Shown: positions 11,117 through 23,559, counted from the stretch's first letter. The stretch: DNA of 64,000 bases from Plotosus lineatus (GCA_024760905.1 CM045734.1:62001-126000); one strand, 5' to 3'. The notes: a model not told the origin generated them from the sequence alone. Translations and numbers: made by a program.

Positions 11117-11730
11117 GCTGTGCACAAAATGAGCCTTACATTTTATTTTTCTAAATGTTTTTGTTGAAGCACTTTTGCTAATGCACTTGGTTTTATATTA
11201 CATTCCATTCAGTGCCTTTCATGCACTTTTGTCATTTTATTTAGGAATTACTGTTAGGAAATATTTTATTCATTGTGTCTGTACTGCATGTGCAGACTGG
11301 ATTTTTAGTGGACCTGGATTTGATCTTGAAGCTGGTTTCGGACACGGATGGCGAGCCAAACCCAGTGAGAACTCTTGGCGGATCCAGAAGCAGTGTGGCC
11401 AACTGTTCTCTGGATGCGAGAGTAGATCTACAGACCCAACCACTTCAAATCACAGGATCCCAGATAAGAACAAATAAAAACACCTTTATCCCAAACGGAT
11501 CACAATCCTGGAAAAGACCTCCCGAATTCACACAAATCGAACCTTAGAGACTAAGCCTATTTTATTTTTATTTTGTAAAGAGCGTTCTACAACGTTGTTT
11601 GCACTGTTTCTTGTGATATTGTTAATTGTAATAAATCTGCCGGCTGTTCAACTTTAAATCTCCACAATTCATTCTATTCCTCTAGAACCTAGCATATAAT
11701 TTAGCACAGCTATATCAAGCTTGTGTTACA
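11117..11730 (+). mobile_element. Solo/partial LTR of the 1.1-kb-LTR gypsy
   Basis: It matches the last ~620 bp of the LTRs at 38606-39723 and 49632-50720, including the GTGTTACA terminus at 11723-11730. It is more diverged from those two than they are from each other. The left part is missing where the ERV scar begins. The open frames here are not genes. Confidence 0.85.
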
Positions 11731-11744
11731 CATTGCATTGCATA

Positions 11745-12131
11745 CTGGATTTTCTGGAAGGTTACAAGAACAGAAGAAGAGGTCGTACAAGAAAAAGAAG
11801 AAGAAGAAGAATACAGTCTGTAATATTCATCAGTAACACATGAAAAAATATTACATATTGTATTCTTGTATATTATCTGTAATACAGATCCGTATTGAAT
11901 ACACTATTCTTCTATGCACTGTATTACAGGCTGTATTAAAGCATGTAATACATTATGTAGAAGAGAACAATATGTAATAATTATTTGGAAAACAGATAGA
12001 TGTTACACATGCATTCTTGTATATTATCTGAAATGAAGATAAATATTAAATGTTGTAATACTGTATTCTATTTTCTTCTATTGACTCCTCCTCCTCTTCT
12101 ATTGTATTAAAACTTAATGACTACAGTTTGT

Positions 12132-12172
<41 letters not shown>

Positions 12173-12406
12173 TACTTTCATGTGGTACAGCCTGCTGAAA
12201 AATCCAGAGGTCCCACACACTGAGACAAACTTTGTCTCCAAATCCTCTATTTCATAAATCTGTAATCAAGATTAATTTTACAAAATGTATTATTTTATAG
12301 ATTGTAATACATACTGGATCACATACTGTATTAGAGCATTTAATCAAATACATACAAGAATACAGTATGTAATATTCACCAGGAATAGAAATAATTATTA
12401 CATACT
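11745..12406 (+). repeat. AT-rich interspersed/tandem repeat, first part
   Basis: Non-coding repeat of about 600 bp rich in TGTAATA/TACAGT motifs. Its unit includes the landmark GGTACAGCCTGCTGAAAA and a segment reading CCTCTATTTCATA. The same unit occurs at 15577-15934 and, reverse-complemented, at 37076-37744. RTE LINE A is inserted inside it, and the sequence resumes after 15576. A (TTA)n run lies at about 12136-12172. Class unknown. Confidence 0.7.
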
Positions 12407-15400
12407 TCTTCTTCTTCTTTTCCTTTCGGCTGTTCCCTTCAGGGGTCGCCACAGCAAATGATCTGCCTCCATCTCTCCCTATCCTCTGCATCTTCTACTC
12501 TTACTCCAACGACCTTCATGTCCGCCTTCACCGCATCCATAAATCTTCTCTTTGGTCTTCCTCTGGGCCTTTTGCCTGGTAGTTCCAACCTCAGCATCCT
12601 ACGACCAATATACTCACTATCCCTCCTCTGTACATGTCCAAACCATCTCAATCTAGCCTCTCTGACTTTGTCTCCAAAACATCTTACATGTGCTGTCCCT
12701 CTGATGTACTCATTTCTGATCCTATCCATCCTCGTTACTCCCAAAGAGAACCTCAACATTTTCATCTCTGCTACCTCCAACTCTGACTCCTGTCTTTTCC
12801 CCAGGGCCACTGTCTCTAAACCATACAACATTGCTGGCCTCATCACCGTCTTGTACACTTTTCCCTTCATTCTTGCCGATACTCTCCTATCACACATCAC
12901 ACCGGACACTTTTCTCCATCCATTCCAACCTGCCTGCACACGCTTCTTCACCTCTTTTCCACATTCTCCATTGCTCTGGATTGTTGAGCCTAAGTACTTA
13001 AAATCCTCCACCTTCTTTATCCCTGCCCCCTGTAACCTCAAAGTTCCTCTTGGGTCCTTGTCGTTCACACACATGTATTCTGTCTTACTAAGACTAACCT
13101 TCAATCCCCTCCTTTCCAGGGCATACCTCCACCTCTCTAGATTTTCCTCCACTTGGTCTCTGCTCTCACTACAGATCACTATGTCATCTGCAAACATCAT
13201 AGTCCATGGAGATTCTTGTCTAACCTCGTCTGTTAGCCTGTCCATCACCATAGCAAACAAGAACGGGCTGAGAGCTGACCCTTGATGCAGTCCCACCTCC
13301 ACCTTGAACTCTTCTGTCACACCGACAGCACACCTCACCACTGTCTTACATCTCTCATACATGTCCTGCACCACTCTAACATACTTCTCTGTCACTCCAG
13401 ACTTCCTCATACAATACCACAGTTCTTCTCTCGGCACCCTGTCATATGCTTTCTCCAGATCCACAAAGGCACAATGCAGCTCCTTCTGACCTTCTCTGTA
13501 CTTCTCTATTAACATCCTCAAAGCAAACACTGCATCTGTGGTGCTCTTTCTTGGCATGAAACCAAACTGTTGTTCACAAATGCTGACCTCTGCCCTTAGT
13601 CTTGCTTCCACTATTCTTTCCCATAGCTTCATTGTATGGCTCATCAACTTTATCCCTCTGTAGTTGCCACAACTCTGTACATCTCCCTTGTTCTTAAAAA
13701 TGGGCACAAGCACACTTCTCCTCCATTCCTCTGGCATCTGCTCACTTTCTAAGACCTTGTTGAATATTCTTGTCAGAAAATCTACTGCTACCTCCCATAG
13801 ACACTTCCATACCTCAACTGGTATGTCATCAGGGCCAACTGCCTTTCCACTCTTCATCCTCTTCAATGCCCTCCTCACTTCTCCCTTACTAATCTTTGCT
13901 ACTTCCTGCTCCTCAACGGTCACCCCTTCTACTCTTTTTTCTCTCTCATTTTCCTCATTCATCAGCTCTTCAAAGTACTCTTTCCATCTTCCCAGCACAC
14001 TTCTGTCATCAGTCAATACATTTCCCTCTCTGTCCTTTATCACTCTAACTTGCTGCACGTCTTTCCCATCTCTATTTCTCTGCTGTGCTAACCTGTATAG
14101 ATCATTTTCTCCCTCCTTACTGTTCAACCTATCATACAAGTCATCATACGCCCTCTGTTTGGCCTTTGACACTGCTACCTTCGCCTTACGCTGTGTCTCC
14201 CTGTACTCCTGTTTACTCTCTTCGGTCCTCTCAATGTCCCACTTCTTCTTGGCTAACCTCTTCTTTTGTACACACTCCTGCACTTCCTCATTCCACCACC
14301 AAGTTTCCTGATCTACACTCCTTCCAGAGGACACACCAAGTACTCTCCTACCTGTGTCCCTGATCACATTGGCTGTGGTTGTCCAGTCCTCTGGAAGCAC
14401 TTCCTGACTACCCAAAGCCTGTTTCAACTCCTCCTTGAAGACAACACGACACTCTTCCTTTTTCAGCTTCCACCACTTTGTCTTCTGCTCTGCCTTTGCC
14501 TTTTTCACCTTTCTCACCATCAGTGTCATCCTGCACACCACCATCCTATGCTGTTTGGCAACACTCTCACCCACTACTACTTTGCAGTCACTGACTTCCT
14601 TCAAATTACATCGCCAACACAAGATGTAGTCTACCTGTGTGCTCTTACCTCCGCTTTCATAAGTCACCCTATGCTTCTGTTTCTTCTTGAAGAAAGTATT
14701 CACCACAGCCATTTCCATTTTTTTGCAAAATCGATCAACATCTGTCCTTCTGTGTTCCTGTCCTGGATACCAAACCTGCCCATCACTTCCTCGTCCCCTC
14801 TGTTGCCTGCACCAACATGTCCATTGAAGTCTGCTCCAATGACCACTCTTTCACCTCTGGGGGTACTCTGCATCACTTCATCTAACTCACTCCAGAATCT
14901 CTCCTTCTCTTCTAGCTTACATCCTGCCTGTGGGGCATAAGCACTAACAACATTGACCATCACGCCTTCAATTTCTAACTTGAGACTCATCACTCTGTCT
15001 GACACTCTTTTCACTTCTAGAACATTCCTGACAAACCCCTCCTTCAAGATGACTCCTACTCCATTTCTCTTCCGATCCACACCATTATAAAACAGTTTAA
15101 ACCCTGCTCCTAAGCTTCTAGCCTTTCTACCTTTCCACCTTGTCTCCTGAACACACAGTATGTCCACCTTCCTCCTCTGCATCATGTCAGCCAGCTCTCT
15201 ATCTTTTCCTTGCATAGTTCCAACATTCAAAGTCCCTACTCTCAGTCCTAGGCTCACGCATTTCCTCTTCTCTCTCTGCCTACGGACACGCCTCCCGCCT
15301 CTCCTCCTCGACGTCTTCGACCAACAGTAGTCCAATTTCCATCAGCACCCTGTTGGTTGACAGCACTGATGGCGGTCGTTGTTAACCCGGGCCTCGACCG

Positions 15401-15561
15401 ATCCGGTATGAATTCTGTATTGATCATTTGCATTTTTAAATGTGGCAGAAGTTTGACGCCGGATGCCCTTCCTGTCGCAACCCTCTGCATTTATCCGGGC
15501 TTGGGACCGGCATAAGGGGGAGAGACACTGGTTAGTGCCCCCCCCCGCCTCATGGCTGCAT
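12407..15561 (-). mobile_element. RTE-type LINE, copy A, full length (3155 bp)
   Basis: Flanked by a perfect 15-bp target-site duplication, TAATTATTACATACT, at 12392-12406 and 15562-15576. Its 3' end is a (GAA)n-type tail rather than poly(A), as in RTE elements. The 5' end has a G-run leader and GACAGGAAGGGCATCCGGCG. The same length as copy C suggests both are full length. Confidence 0.92.
12439..15335 (-). pseudogene. RTE LINE A polyprotein (APE endonuclease + RT), one frameshift
   Basis: The N-terminal apurinic-like endonuclease is in 14700-15335: VGTLNVGTMQGK, QETRWKG, SAYAPQAG, GADFNGHVG. The reverse transcriptase is in 12439-14718: NYRGIKLMSHTMKLWER, FVDLEKAYDRVP, GLHQGSALSPFLF, and the active-site FADD in MMFADDIVI. 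The C terminus has the basic GKRPRGRPKRRF motif usual in RTE proteins. A single frameshift in a T/A run near 14715 (minus) splits endonuclease from RT. The rest is open for about 760 codons. Copy C shows the joined frame. Confidence 0.9.
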
Positions 15562-15576
15562 TAATTATTACATACT

Positions 15577-15934
15577 GTATTCTCAAATATTATGTGTAAT
15601 AGGGATCCACATTGAATACTCTATTCTTCTATACACTGTATTACGGACTGTATTAAAGCATGTAATACAGTCTGTAGAAGAAAACGATATCTAATAAGTC
15701 TTTGGAATACAGATAGATATTACATATGCATTCTTGTATTTTATCTAAAATGCAGATAAATATTAAATGTTGTTAACAGACAGATGCATGCATGACACTT
15801 AAAAAATACAGTTTGTGTATTTATTATATGTATATATTTTTACTTTAATATGGTACAGCCTGCTGAAAATCCCAAAGGCCCCACACACTGAGACAAAATT
15901 TGTCTCCAAATCCTCTATTTCATATAGCTATAGT
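15577..15934 (+). repeat. AT-rich repeat, continuation and second unit
   Basis: Continues the unit interrupted by LINE A. It then starts the next unit (ACAGTTTGTGTATT, then GGTACAGCCTGCTGAAAA), showing that the repeat is tandem here. It ends where truncated LINE B begins. Confidence 0.65.
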
Positions 15935-16733
15935 CTTCTTTTCCTTTTGGCTTTTCCCTTCAGGGGTCACCACAGCGAATCATCTGCCTCCATCTTATCC
16001 TATCCTCTGCATCTTCTACTCTTACTCCAACTACCTTCATGTCTTCCTTCACCACATCCACGAGTTGGCTCTTTTGTCTTTCTCTTTTGTCTCTAGGCCT
16101 TCTGACTGGTAGTTCCAACCTTAGCATCCTACTACCAATATACTCATTATCCCTCCTCTGTACATGTCCAAACCATCTCAATCTAACCTCTCTGACGTTG
16201 TCTCCAAAACCTCTTACATGTGCTGTCCCTCTGATGTACTCATTCCTGATCCTATTCATCCTCGGTTCTCCCAAAGAGAACCTCAACATTTTCATCTCTG
16301 CTACCTCCAGCTCTGCCTCCTGTCTTTTCCCCAGGGCCACTGTCTCTAAACCATACAACATCACTGGCCTCAGTACCGTCTTGTACACCTTTCCTTTCAT
16401 TCTTGCCGATACCTTCCTATCACACATCACAGCGGACACTTTTCTCCAACCATTCCAACCTGCCTGCACACGCTTCTTCACCTCTTTTCCACACTCTCCA
16501 CTGCTCGGGATTGTTGAGCCGAAGTACTTATAAAACTCCACCTTCCTTACCTCTGCTCCCTGTGACTTCGCCGTTCCTCTTAGGTCCTTGAAATTCATAC
16601 ACATGTATTCTGTCTAACTGAGGCTTACCTTCAGTCCCCTCATTTCCAGGGCACACCTCCACCTCTCTAGATTTTACTGCACTTATTCTCTGCTCTCACT
16701 ACAGATCACAATGTCATCTGCACACATCATAGT
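15935..16733 (-). mobile_element. RTE LINE, copy B, 5'-truncated
   Basis: Only the 3' ~800 bp are present, from the RT active-site region to the tail. The C-terminal open frame (15960-16604) ends in RWRQMIRCGDP like the other copies, with an altered linker in the RGRP region. The best direct repeat is only ATAGT-like at the ends, so the insertion footprint is unclear. Confidence 0.85.
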
Positions 16734-16940
16734 ATCATTTACTGTTGACTTAATTTATAAAATAATGGAAGACAATTATACAAAAAGCAGACATAAAAAG
16801 TATAAATATAAATAAAATATAATATCATACAGTAATTTATTATTATTTTTAATTTATCATACATAATCTCACATAATATAATATAATAAAATAGAATATA
16901 ATATAATTATGGATTATAAATTAAAAATAATAATAAATTA
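16734..16940. other. AT-rich spacer
   Basis: Low-complexity AT-rich DNA (ATAATATAATA-type) between the truncated LINE and the satellite. No gene or element is seen. Confidence 0.6.
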
Positions 16941-19900
16941 GCAAAATGGAGCAAAATGAGCCCCGTGGCGGTGATAGGCCGATATCTCCGGCAGCCGAGG
17001 GAAGCCGGGATAAGGGTTGGTTTCAGGGGATGGCTGGCGCCCCGTGGATCATGGCTGTGGAGTCTGGAGGCTCTGGGGCTATGCCCCAGCTAGTTGGAGC
17101 CAAATGAGCCACGTGGTGGAGATAGGCCCGTTTCTTCGACGGCCGAGGGATGCCGGGCTTAGGGTCAGTTTCCTTGGATGACTGGCAAACCGTGGATCAT
17201 GGTTGTGGAGTCTGGTGGCTGTGGGGCTTTGCCCTGACGAGCTGGGGCCAAATGAGCCCCGTGTCGGATATTGGCCTGTATCTCCGGCCGCCGAGAGAAT
17301 ATAAGATCAGTGTGGGTTTCCTTTTATGCCTGGCAACCTGTGGATCATGCTTGTGGAGTCTGGTGGCTGTGGGGCTTTGCCCTGGCAAGCTGGAGCCAAA
17401 TGAGCCCTCTGGTGAAGATAGGCCCATATCTCCGGTGGCCGTGAGCATATAGGATCGGTGTTGGTTTAGTTGTATCCCTGGCATCCCGTGGATCATGCTT
17501 GTGGAGTCTAGTGTCTCTGGGGCTTCGCCCTGACGAGCTGGAGCCAAATGAGCCAAGTGGTGGATATAGGCCCGTATCTTCAAGAGCCAAAGGGATACGT
17601 GGTCAGTCTTGGTTTCATAAAGTGGCTGGTTTCTCCTGGAGGACGCCTGTGACATCTGGTGGCTGTGGGGCCTTGTCCTGGCGAGCTGGAGTAAAAATGA
17701 GCCCCGTGACGGATATAGGCCTGTATCTCCGGCAGCCAAAAGAAACTGGGCTCAAGGTTGGTTTCACAGGATGGCTGGCACCCCATGGATCATGGCTGTA
17801 GAGTCTGGAGCCTCTGGGGCTATGCCCCAGCTAGTTGGAGCCAAATGAGCCAAGTGTTGGAGATAGGCCTGTTTCTTTGGCGGCCGAGGGACTCCGGGCT
17901 TAGGGTCAGTTTCCTTGGATGACTGGCAACCCCTGGATGATGCATGTGGAGTCTGGTGGCGCTGGGACTTTGCCCTGGCGAGCTGGAGTCAAATGAGCTC
18001 AGTGGTGGATATATGCCGTTTCTTCGGCGGCCGAGGTACGCTGGGCTTAGGGTCAGTTTCCTTGGATGACTGGCAAACCGTGGATCATGGTTGTGGAGTC
18101 TGGTGGCTGTGGGGCTTTGCCCTGACGAGCTGGGGCCAAATGAGCCCCGTGTCGGATATTGGCCTGTATCTCCGGCCGCCGAGAGAATATAAGATCAGTG
18201 TGGGTTTCCTTTTATGCCTGGCAACCTGTGGATCATGCTTGTGGAGTCTGGTGGCTGTGGGGCTTTGCCCTGGCAAGCTGGAGCCAAATGAGCCCTCTGG
18301 TGAAGATAGGCCCATATCTCCGGTGGCCGTGAGCATATCGGATCGGTGTTGGTTTAGTTGTATCCCTGGCATCCCGTGGATCATGCTTGTGGAGTCTAGT
18401 GTCTCTGGGGCTTCGCCCTGACGAGCTGGAGCCAAATGAGCCAAGTGGTGGATATAGGCCCGTATCTTCAAGAGCCAAAGGGATACGTGGTCAGTCTTGG
18501 TTTCATAAAGTGGCTGGTTTCTCCTGGAGGACGCCTGTGACATCTGGTGGCTGTGGGGCCTTGTCCTGGCGAGCTGGAGTAAAAATGAGCCCCGTGACGG
18601 ATATAGGCCTGTATCTCCGGCAGCCAAAAGAAACTGGGCTCAAGGTTGGTTTCACAGGATGGCTGGCACCCCATGGATCATGGCTGTAGAGTCTGGAGCC
18701 TCTGGGGCTATGCCCCAGCTAGTTGGAGCCAAATGAGCCAAGTGTTGGAGATAGGCCTGTTTCTTTGGCGGCCGAGGGACTCCGGGCTTAGGGTCAGTTT
18801 CCTTGGATGACTGGCAACCCCTGGATGATGCATGTGGAGTCTGGTGGCGCTGGGACTTTGCCCTGGCGAGCTGGAGTCAAATGAGCTCAGTGGTGGATAT
18901 ATGCCGTTTCTTCGGCGGCCGAGGTACGCTGGGCTTAGGGTCAGATTCGTTGGCTGAATGGCAACCTGTGGATGATGCTTGTGGAGTCTGGTGGCTGTGG
19001 GGCTTTGCCCCGGCGAGCTGGAGCCAAATGAGCCCCGTGGCGGAGATAGGCCTGTATCTCCGGCGGCCGAGGGACGCTGGGATAACGGGTGGTTTCTCGG
19101 GATTCCTGGAAGCCCGTGGATCATGGTTGTGGATTTTGGAGGCTCTGGGGCTATATCCCAGGTAGTTGGAGCCAAATGAGCCAAGTGGTGGATCTAGGCC
19201 CGTATCTCCGGCAGCCAAGGGGATACGTGGTCAGTCTTGGTTTCATTGGCTGGCTGGTGGCCCCTGGAGGACGCCTGTGATTTCTGGTGGCTGTGGGGCC
19301 TTGCCCCGGCGAGCTGGAGCAAAATGAGCCCCGTGGCGGATCTAGGCCTGTATCTCCGTCGGCCAAGTGAAACCGGGCTCGGGGTTGGTTTCAGAGGATG
19401 GCTGGCACCCCGTGGATCCGTGGTGGATATAGGCCTGTATCTCCGTAGGCCAAGGGACACGGGTTTCACGGGACGGCTGGCAGCCCGTGGATCATGGCTG
19501 TGGAGTCTGGTGGCGCTGGGACTTTGCCCTGGCGAGCTGGAGTCAAATGAGCTAAGTGGTGGATATAGGCCGTTTCTTCGGCGGCCGAGGTACACTGGGC
19601 TTAGAGTCAGTTTCGTTGGATGATTGGCAACCCGTTGATCATGCTTGTGGAGTCTGGTGGCTGTGGGGCTTTCCCCAGCGAGCTGGAGCCAAATGAGCCC
19701 CGTGGTTGAGATAGGCCCGTTTCTTCGGTGGCCGAGGGACGCTGGGCTTAGCGTTAGTTTCCTTGGATGACTGGCAACCTGTGGATCATGCTTGTGGAGT
19801 CTGGTGGCTGTGGGGCTTTGCCCCGACGAGCTGGAGCCAAATGAGCCAAGTGGTGGATATAAGCCCGTATCTTCGGCAGCCAAGAGCATATAGGATCGGT

Positions 19901-20162
19901 TTTGGTTTCATTGTATTCCTGGCAACCCGTGGATCGTGCGTGTGGAGTCTGGTGGTGCTGGGACTTTGCCCTGGCGAGCTGGAGCCAAATGAGCCAAGTG
20001 GTGGATATAGGCCCGTATCTCCAGCAGCCAAGGGGATATGTGGTCAGTCTTGGTTTCATTAAGTGGCTGGTTTCCCCTGGAGGACGCCTGTGAAGTCTGG
20101 TGGCTGTTGGGCCTTGACCAGGCGAGCTGGAGCAAAATGAGCCCCGTGGTGGAGATGGGCCT
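16941..20162 (+). repeat. 148-bp satellite array (about 21 units) with an 888-bp higher-order repeat
   Basis: GC-rich tandem units of about 148 bp. Each has GAGCCAAATGAGCC, then a GGAGATAGGCCCGTATCTCC-like inverted repeat, GGCGGCCGAGG, a TGGATCATG segment and GGGGCTTTGCCC. Units are diverged, but 17156-18043 and 18044-18931 (six units, 888 bp) are nearly identical. I saw one substitution, near 17450 versus 18338. Related units lie in reverse orientation at 36690-37075, just upstream of a CR1-like LINE ORF. Long open frames on both strands come from the GC content and near-multiple-of-three unit length, and are not genes. Confidence 0.92.
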
Positions 20163-20934
20163 GATTGGATCCCGTATTGGATTGCCGGGAGTGACTGTCA
20201 CATGATTCAAATTCAGCCAATTGCGTGCTCCCTCCTTCAGTTTAATTGAGATGGTGAACATGGTGCGTTTTTTTTTTTTCGTGCCCACTTTGTGCACATG
20301 TGCTTTTTTTTCCCTGTGTGTTATTAATTATAATTCAGCTCATTCATGCTAACCAAAGCTGTGCACCTTCTCAGGCTTCGGGTAAAGGGACAAAGGATCA
20401 GAAAAAGGTAAGTAGAACTGCTTGATATGATTCAGGGAGGAAAAAGTTATGCTGTAGTAGTCTGCTACATAGCAATCAGAGCTAGTGGAACATCAAGTTT
20501 TTGTGGAAGTGATTAGTATTCCGGATACTTCTAGCTAAATAGTACTGTAATATTACAATGTTTGTCAGTTAGTATTCCAGTCCTGTACCGAAGTTAATGT
20601 TAAGAATGTTTGTGTGTGAGATTTTATGTTCTGTAGCATGTGCAGCATGTGTAGCATGTGCAGCATGTGTAGCATGTGCAGCATGTGTAGCATGTGCAGC
20701 ATGTGTAGCATGTAGCATAATATTATATATATTATATGTGGTGTATAATGTTTATATTTTATTATCAATAAATATCACAGAAAAAAAGTTAATATTTTCT
20801 TCATCATGACTACATTTTACTACATTAGTACTGTATTAAACATTAGTACTGTATTAATGAGTAAGACTGTCTATTGAATGTTTTTAAAAAGCATATTTTA
20901 GCACATATTACTATTCATAAATGAACATTCATAA
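20163..20934. other. Non-coding spacer
   Basis: No recognisable gene or element apart from the short tandem repeat listed separately. A (T)n run lies near 20270. An exon-donor-like AAAAAG|GTAAGT at about 20406 has no matching exon I could support. Confidence 0.5.
20632..20717 (+). repeat. 18-bp tandem repeat
   Basis: About four and a half copies of GCATGTGTAGCATGTGCA (itself two diverged 9-mers). Both strands are open through it, which explains spurious Cys/Ala- and Met/Leu-rich frames. Confidence 0.9.
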
Positions 20935-21743
20935 TGACACCTCACCTTCTGTTGACAATTGGACACCCAGGGTCTCATTTATTACAGTCCAAGAGGAGCA
21001 CAGTGTCATCACAGAATTTCTTATCTGGCTTCCTTCATCTTTATGCGTACAGAGGTGGTTGAGGTGGGAAGTGGCCTGTAAAACGATGCAACAAAAGAGA
21101 GCCATATTAGAAGTTACATTAAAATAAATGCTTTGGGGCAGTGGTGGCCTGCTGGTAAAGGTGCTGGCTCACTGAGCCTAAGGTTGGAGGTTCAAGCCCC
21201 ACTCTCCGTGGTTTGTCACTGTCCCCCTGGTGCTGCTAACTGGGTTGTGAAAGGCTGGCAAACTGGAAATATCAGTGAAATGTATTTACATTTTCCAGGA
21301 AGGATGTCTGGTCCGAGGACGAAGGCAAGTCACTGGGCGGGGACCCCTGTGGGCAACAGAGGTGGAGGTGGCAGCAATAGTGTGCGTGGCACTGGCGGCA
21401 CCAGCATCGGTTGCAGCGGCAGAGGCGTTACTGGTGGTGTCAGGCTCATGGTCAGTCAGGAGCATATCTGACTCATGGGGCCCACTGAGAATGAAGACAC
21501 TGGATGAGCTTCTTCGGCAAGGTACCACGGCAGGGCCGGTGGGGTATGACATTCAGCAGAACGTTGTAATCCCAGGTCCGTCTGTACCCGACCCATCGTT
21601 TGGCTGATGCCTTAGCTTTCTTCACCTCCATCCCGATTTCTTCTGGTGTGCTGTCTTTCATATACCCCCTCAGCAGATGGACCGAAATTCCGTCCTGGGG
21701 CTTGTAGCACCGTAAGCACTGCACATAGTGTTACATGGTGTTC

Positions 21744-21782
<39 letters not shown>

Positions 21783-22483
21783 GGTGCTGGGGTGGCCGTG
21801 GCTGAAGACCCACAATCCCCACATCGACTGGCGCACCCTCACCATACGCGGCTGGAGTGACCACTGTGTCCAACACTGCTTACTGGCGGCCGTACCCTCC
21901 CAAGCTTCACAAAGCCCGGTCGACTTGGAGGATCTGAACTTGGCCGACGTGCCAAAGGAATACCGTGATCTGAAAGCGCAAGGACCGGGCTCGCTCACTA
22001 CCTCCTCATCGACTGTACGACTGCGCCATTTTATTACACAGGTCTCAAGCTTGCCTGTCAAGTCAAACTTTTGTCCCATAAACCGTCTGGACTTTTGTCA
22101 ACTTTTCGACAAAGTTGTTCCTGTTTCAGGAAAACGAGTTCATTCAATATTTGATTGACGAGCTTGATTTTGTTTATTTGACACATCATCCCGTCAGTTG
22201 TGCTGAAAGCTTGGAAGCCTTCGTGTGCCTTTTCTCTAACAAAGAGGGTGCCATTTTGGACTTTTCATTTCTAATGTGTCCTCCATCCAGCAGTTTTGAA
22301 ATCATGTTGGGAGAAACCTTTGGGATGGAACCCAGGCTAGACAGCGCTGAGAACAGCGAAACGATTGTGTTTATTTCCTGTTGACGAAACCTGAACAAAC
22401 CCACCAGACGAGCTCTGTGGAAGAAAGGAGGACACCCGGTCCGATTACACAACAGGAATACCCATAAGCAGCCTCCTGGGCCA

Positions 22484-23150
22484 CACACCTCCCATGGATC
22501 GAATATGCACACAACTCCCTGGTCTGCGCCGCCACCTGGATGTCCCCCTTTATGATGCTCAACGGGTTCCAGCCTCCCCTGTTTCCCAGCCAGGAGGTCG
22601 AAGTGGCAGTTCTATCCGTCCAGGCGCAGTTTCGCAGAGCACGCCGGGTCTGGGGAGAAGCATGTGCGGTCCTGGAACGGACAGTGGCCCGAAACCGGAG
22701 AATTGTCGATCGTCATCGGACCCGGCACCTTCCTGCACTGTCGGGCAACAAGTTTGGCTCTCCTCCCAAGACCTGCAAGTCGACTCAAAAAATTTGTCTC
22801 CCAGGGACACCGAGCCCTACGTAATAGAAAAAAAAAAATCATAAACCCTAGCACCGTCCGACTCAAGGTCCCATCCTCACTCAAAGTACACCCGGTATTC
22901 CATGTATCCCTGATCAAGCCCATGGTGGAAAGTCCCCCCCCCCTCCCCGGCTGATCGATGGACACCCCGCGTACACAGTAAATCGCGTCCTCGCATCGCA
23001 GACGTGGTTGAGGTTTCCAGTACCTGGTGGCCTGGGAGGGGTATGACCCCGAAGAACGCTCCTGGATTCCTCGCACCCTAATCCTGGACCCGGACTTGTT
23101 AACAGAGTTTTATCATCAGTTCCCTGACAAGCTCGGTCGGGCTGGTGGGG
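22484..23150 (+). pseudogene. Gypsy integrase C-terminus and chromodomain remnant
   Basis: Decayed frames spell the end of a sushi-group integrase: EYAHNSL, then [25 protein letters not shown], and an [26 protein letters not shown] stretch cut by frame changes. A chromodomain follows ([21 protein letters not shown]). At least three frameshifts are present. Positions 22060-22480, before it, have no match I can name. Confidence 0.7.
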
Positions 23151-23160
23151 GGTTGGGTGC

Positions 23161-23505
23161 TGTTATGGTCTGTGCTGGCTGGTGTTAACTCTCTCTTTCT
23201 TTCCATTCATTTGCAGGCGCTGGCGAGTGGCATGGCTGTTACCTGCAGTCGAGGTCCAGAGAGCGCACCTGTATCCACTCAGCCATCAGCGAGCTATAAA
23301 TAGGAGCATCAGAAGATTGTCCTTGTGATTCCGTTTTTCTCTGTGATCTCTGACTCCTGGTATCCTTCCTTGTGTTCGACCAGTTTCCCTTAAAATATTA
23401 TTTTTCTAGCTATTGTGGTTTCCCCTGTGCTAAAATAAACTTGTTGAGGCTTCGTACGTGGTCCACTGCACCTCTGGGTCCGACTCGTATGCTCCAGCCG
23501 TAACA
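23161..23505 (+). repeat. LTR of the sushi-type gypsy (345 bp)
   Basis: Starts TGTTATGG and ends CCGTAACA, with TGTTA/TAACA inverted termini. An AATAAA poly(A) signal lies near 23432. It is followed directly by GAATCTTCTGACC, typical of the start of the internal region in this group. Only one LTR is present. Confidence 0.8.
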
Positions 23506-23559
23506 GAATCTTCTGACCTGAAACATGGAACAGCGACAAGAGAACCGTACAAGACACCC

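Noticed and set aside
11175..11547. Pair of overlapping ~95-codon frames also found at 39181-39547 and 50178-50544
   Set aside because: They lie inside the gypsy LTR, overlap in different frames and have no domain. Recurrence is explained by LTR copies.
12458..14940. Many Ser/Leu/Cys-rich plus-strand frames over the RTE LINEs (also 27303-30628 and 43882-46994)
   Set aside because: They are antisense shadows of the LINE protein, repeat identically in each copy, and have no start context or domain.
17197..19889. Long open frames of 180-231 codons on both strands in the satellite
   Set aside because: They repeat with the satellite unit, exist in several frames and both strands at once, and show no domain. 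They come from GC-rich repeats with a near-multiple-of-three length.
20597..20809. Cys/Ala-rich small protein
   Set aside because: Product of the 18-bp tandem repeat, open in both strands.
21646..22158. Single 170-codon gene starting before the (CT)n run
   Set aside because: Only the part from about 21780 matches gypsy protease. The start is in YR-SET exon A antisense and the microsatellite, and the end is unrelated sequence.
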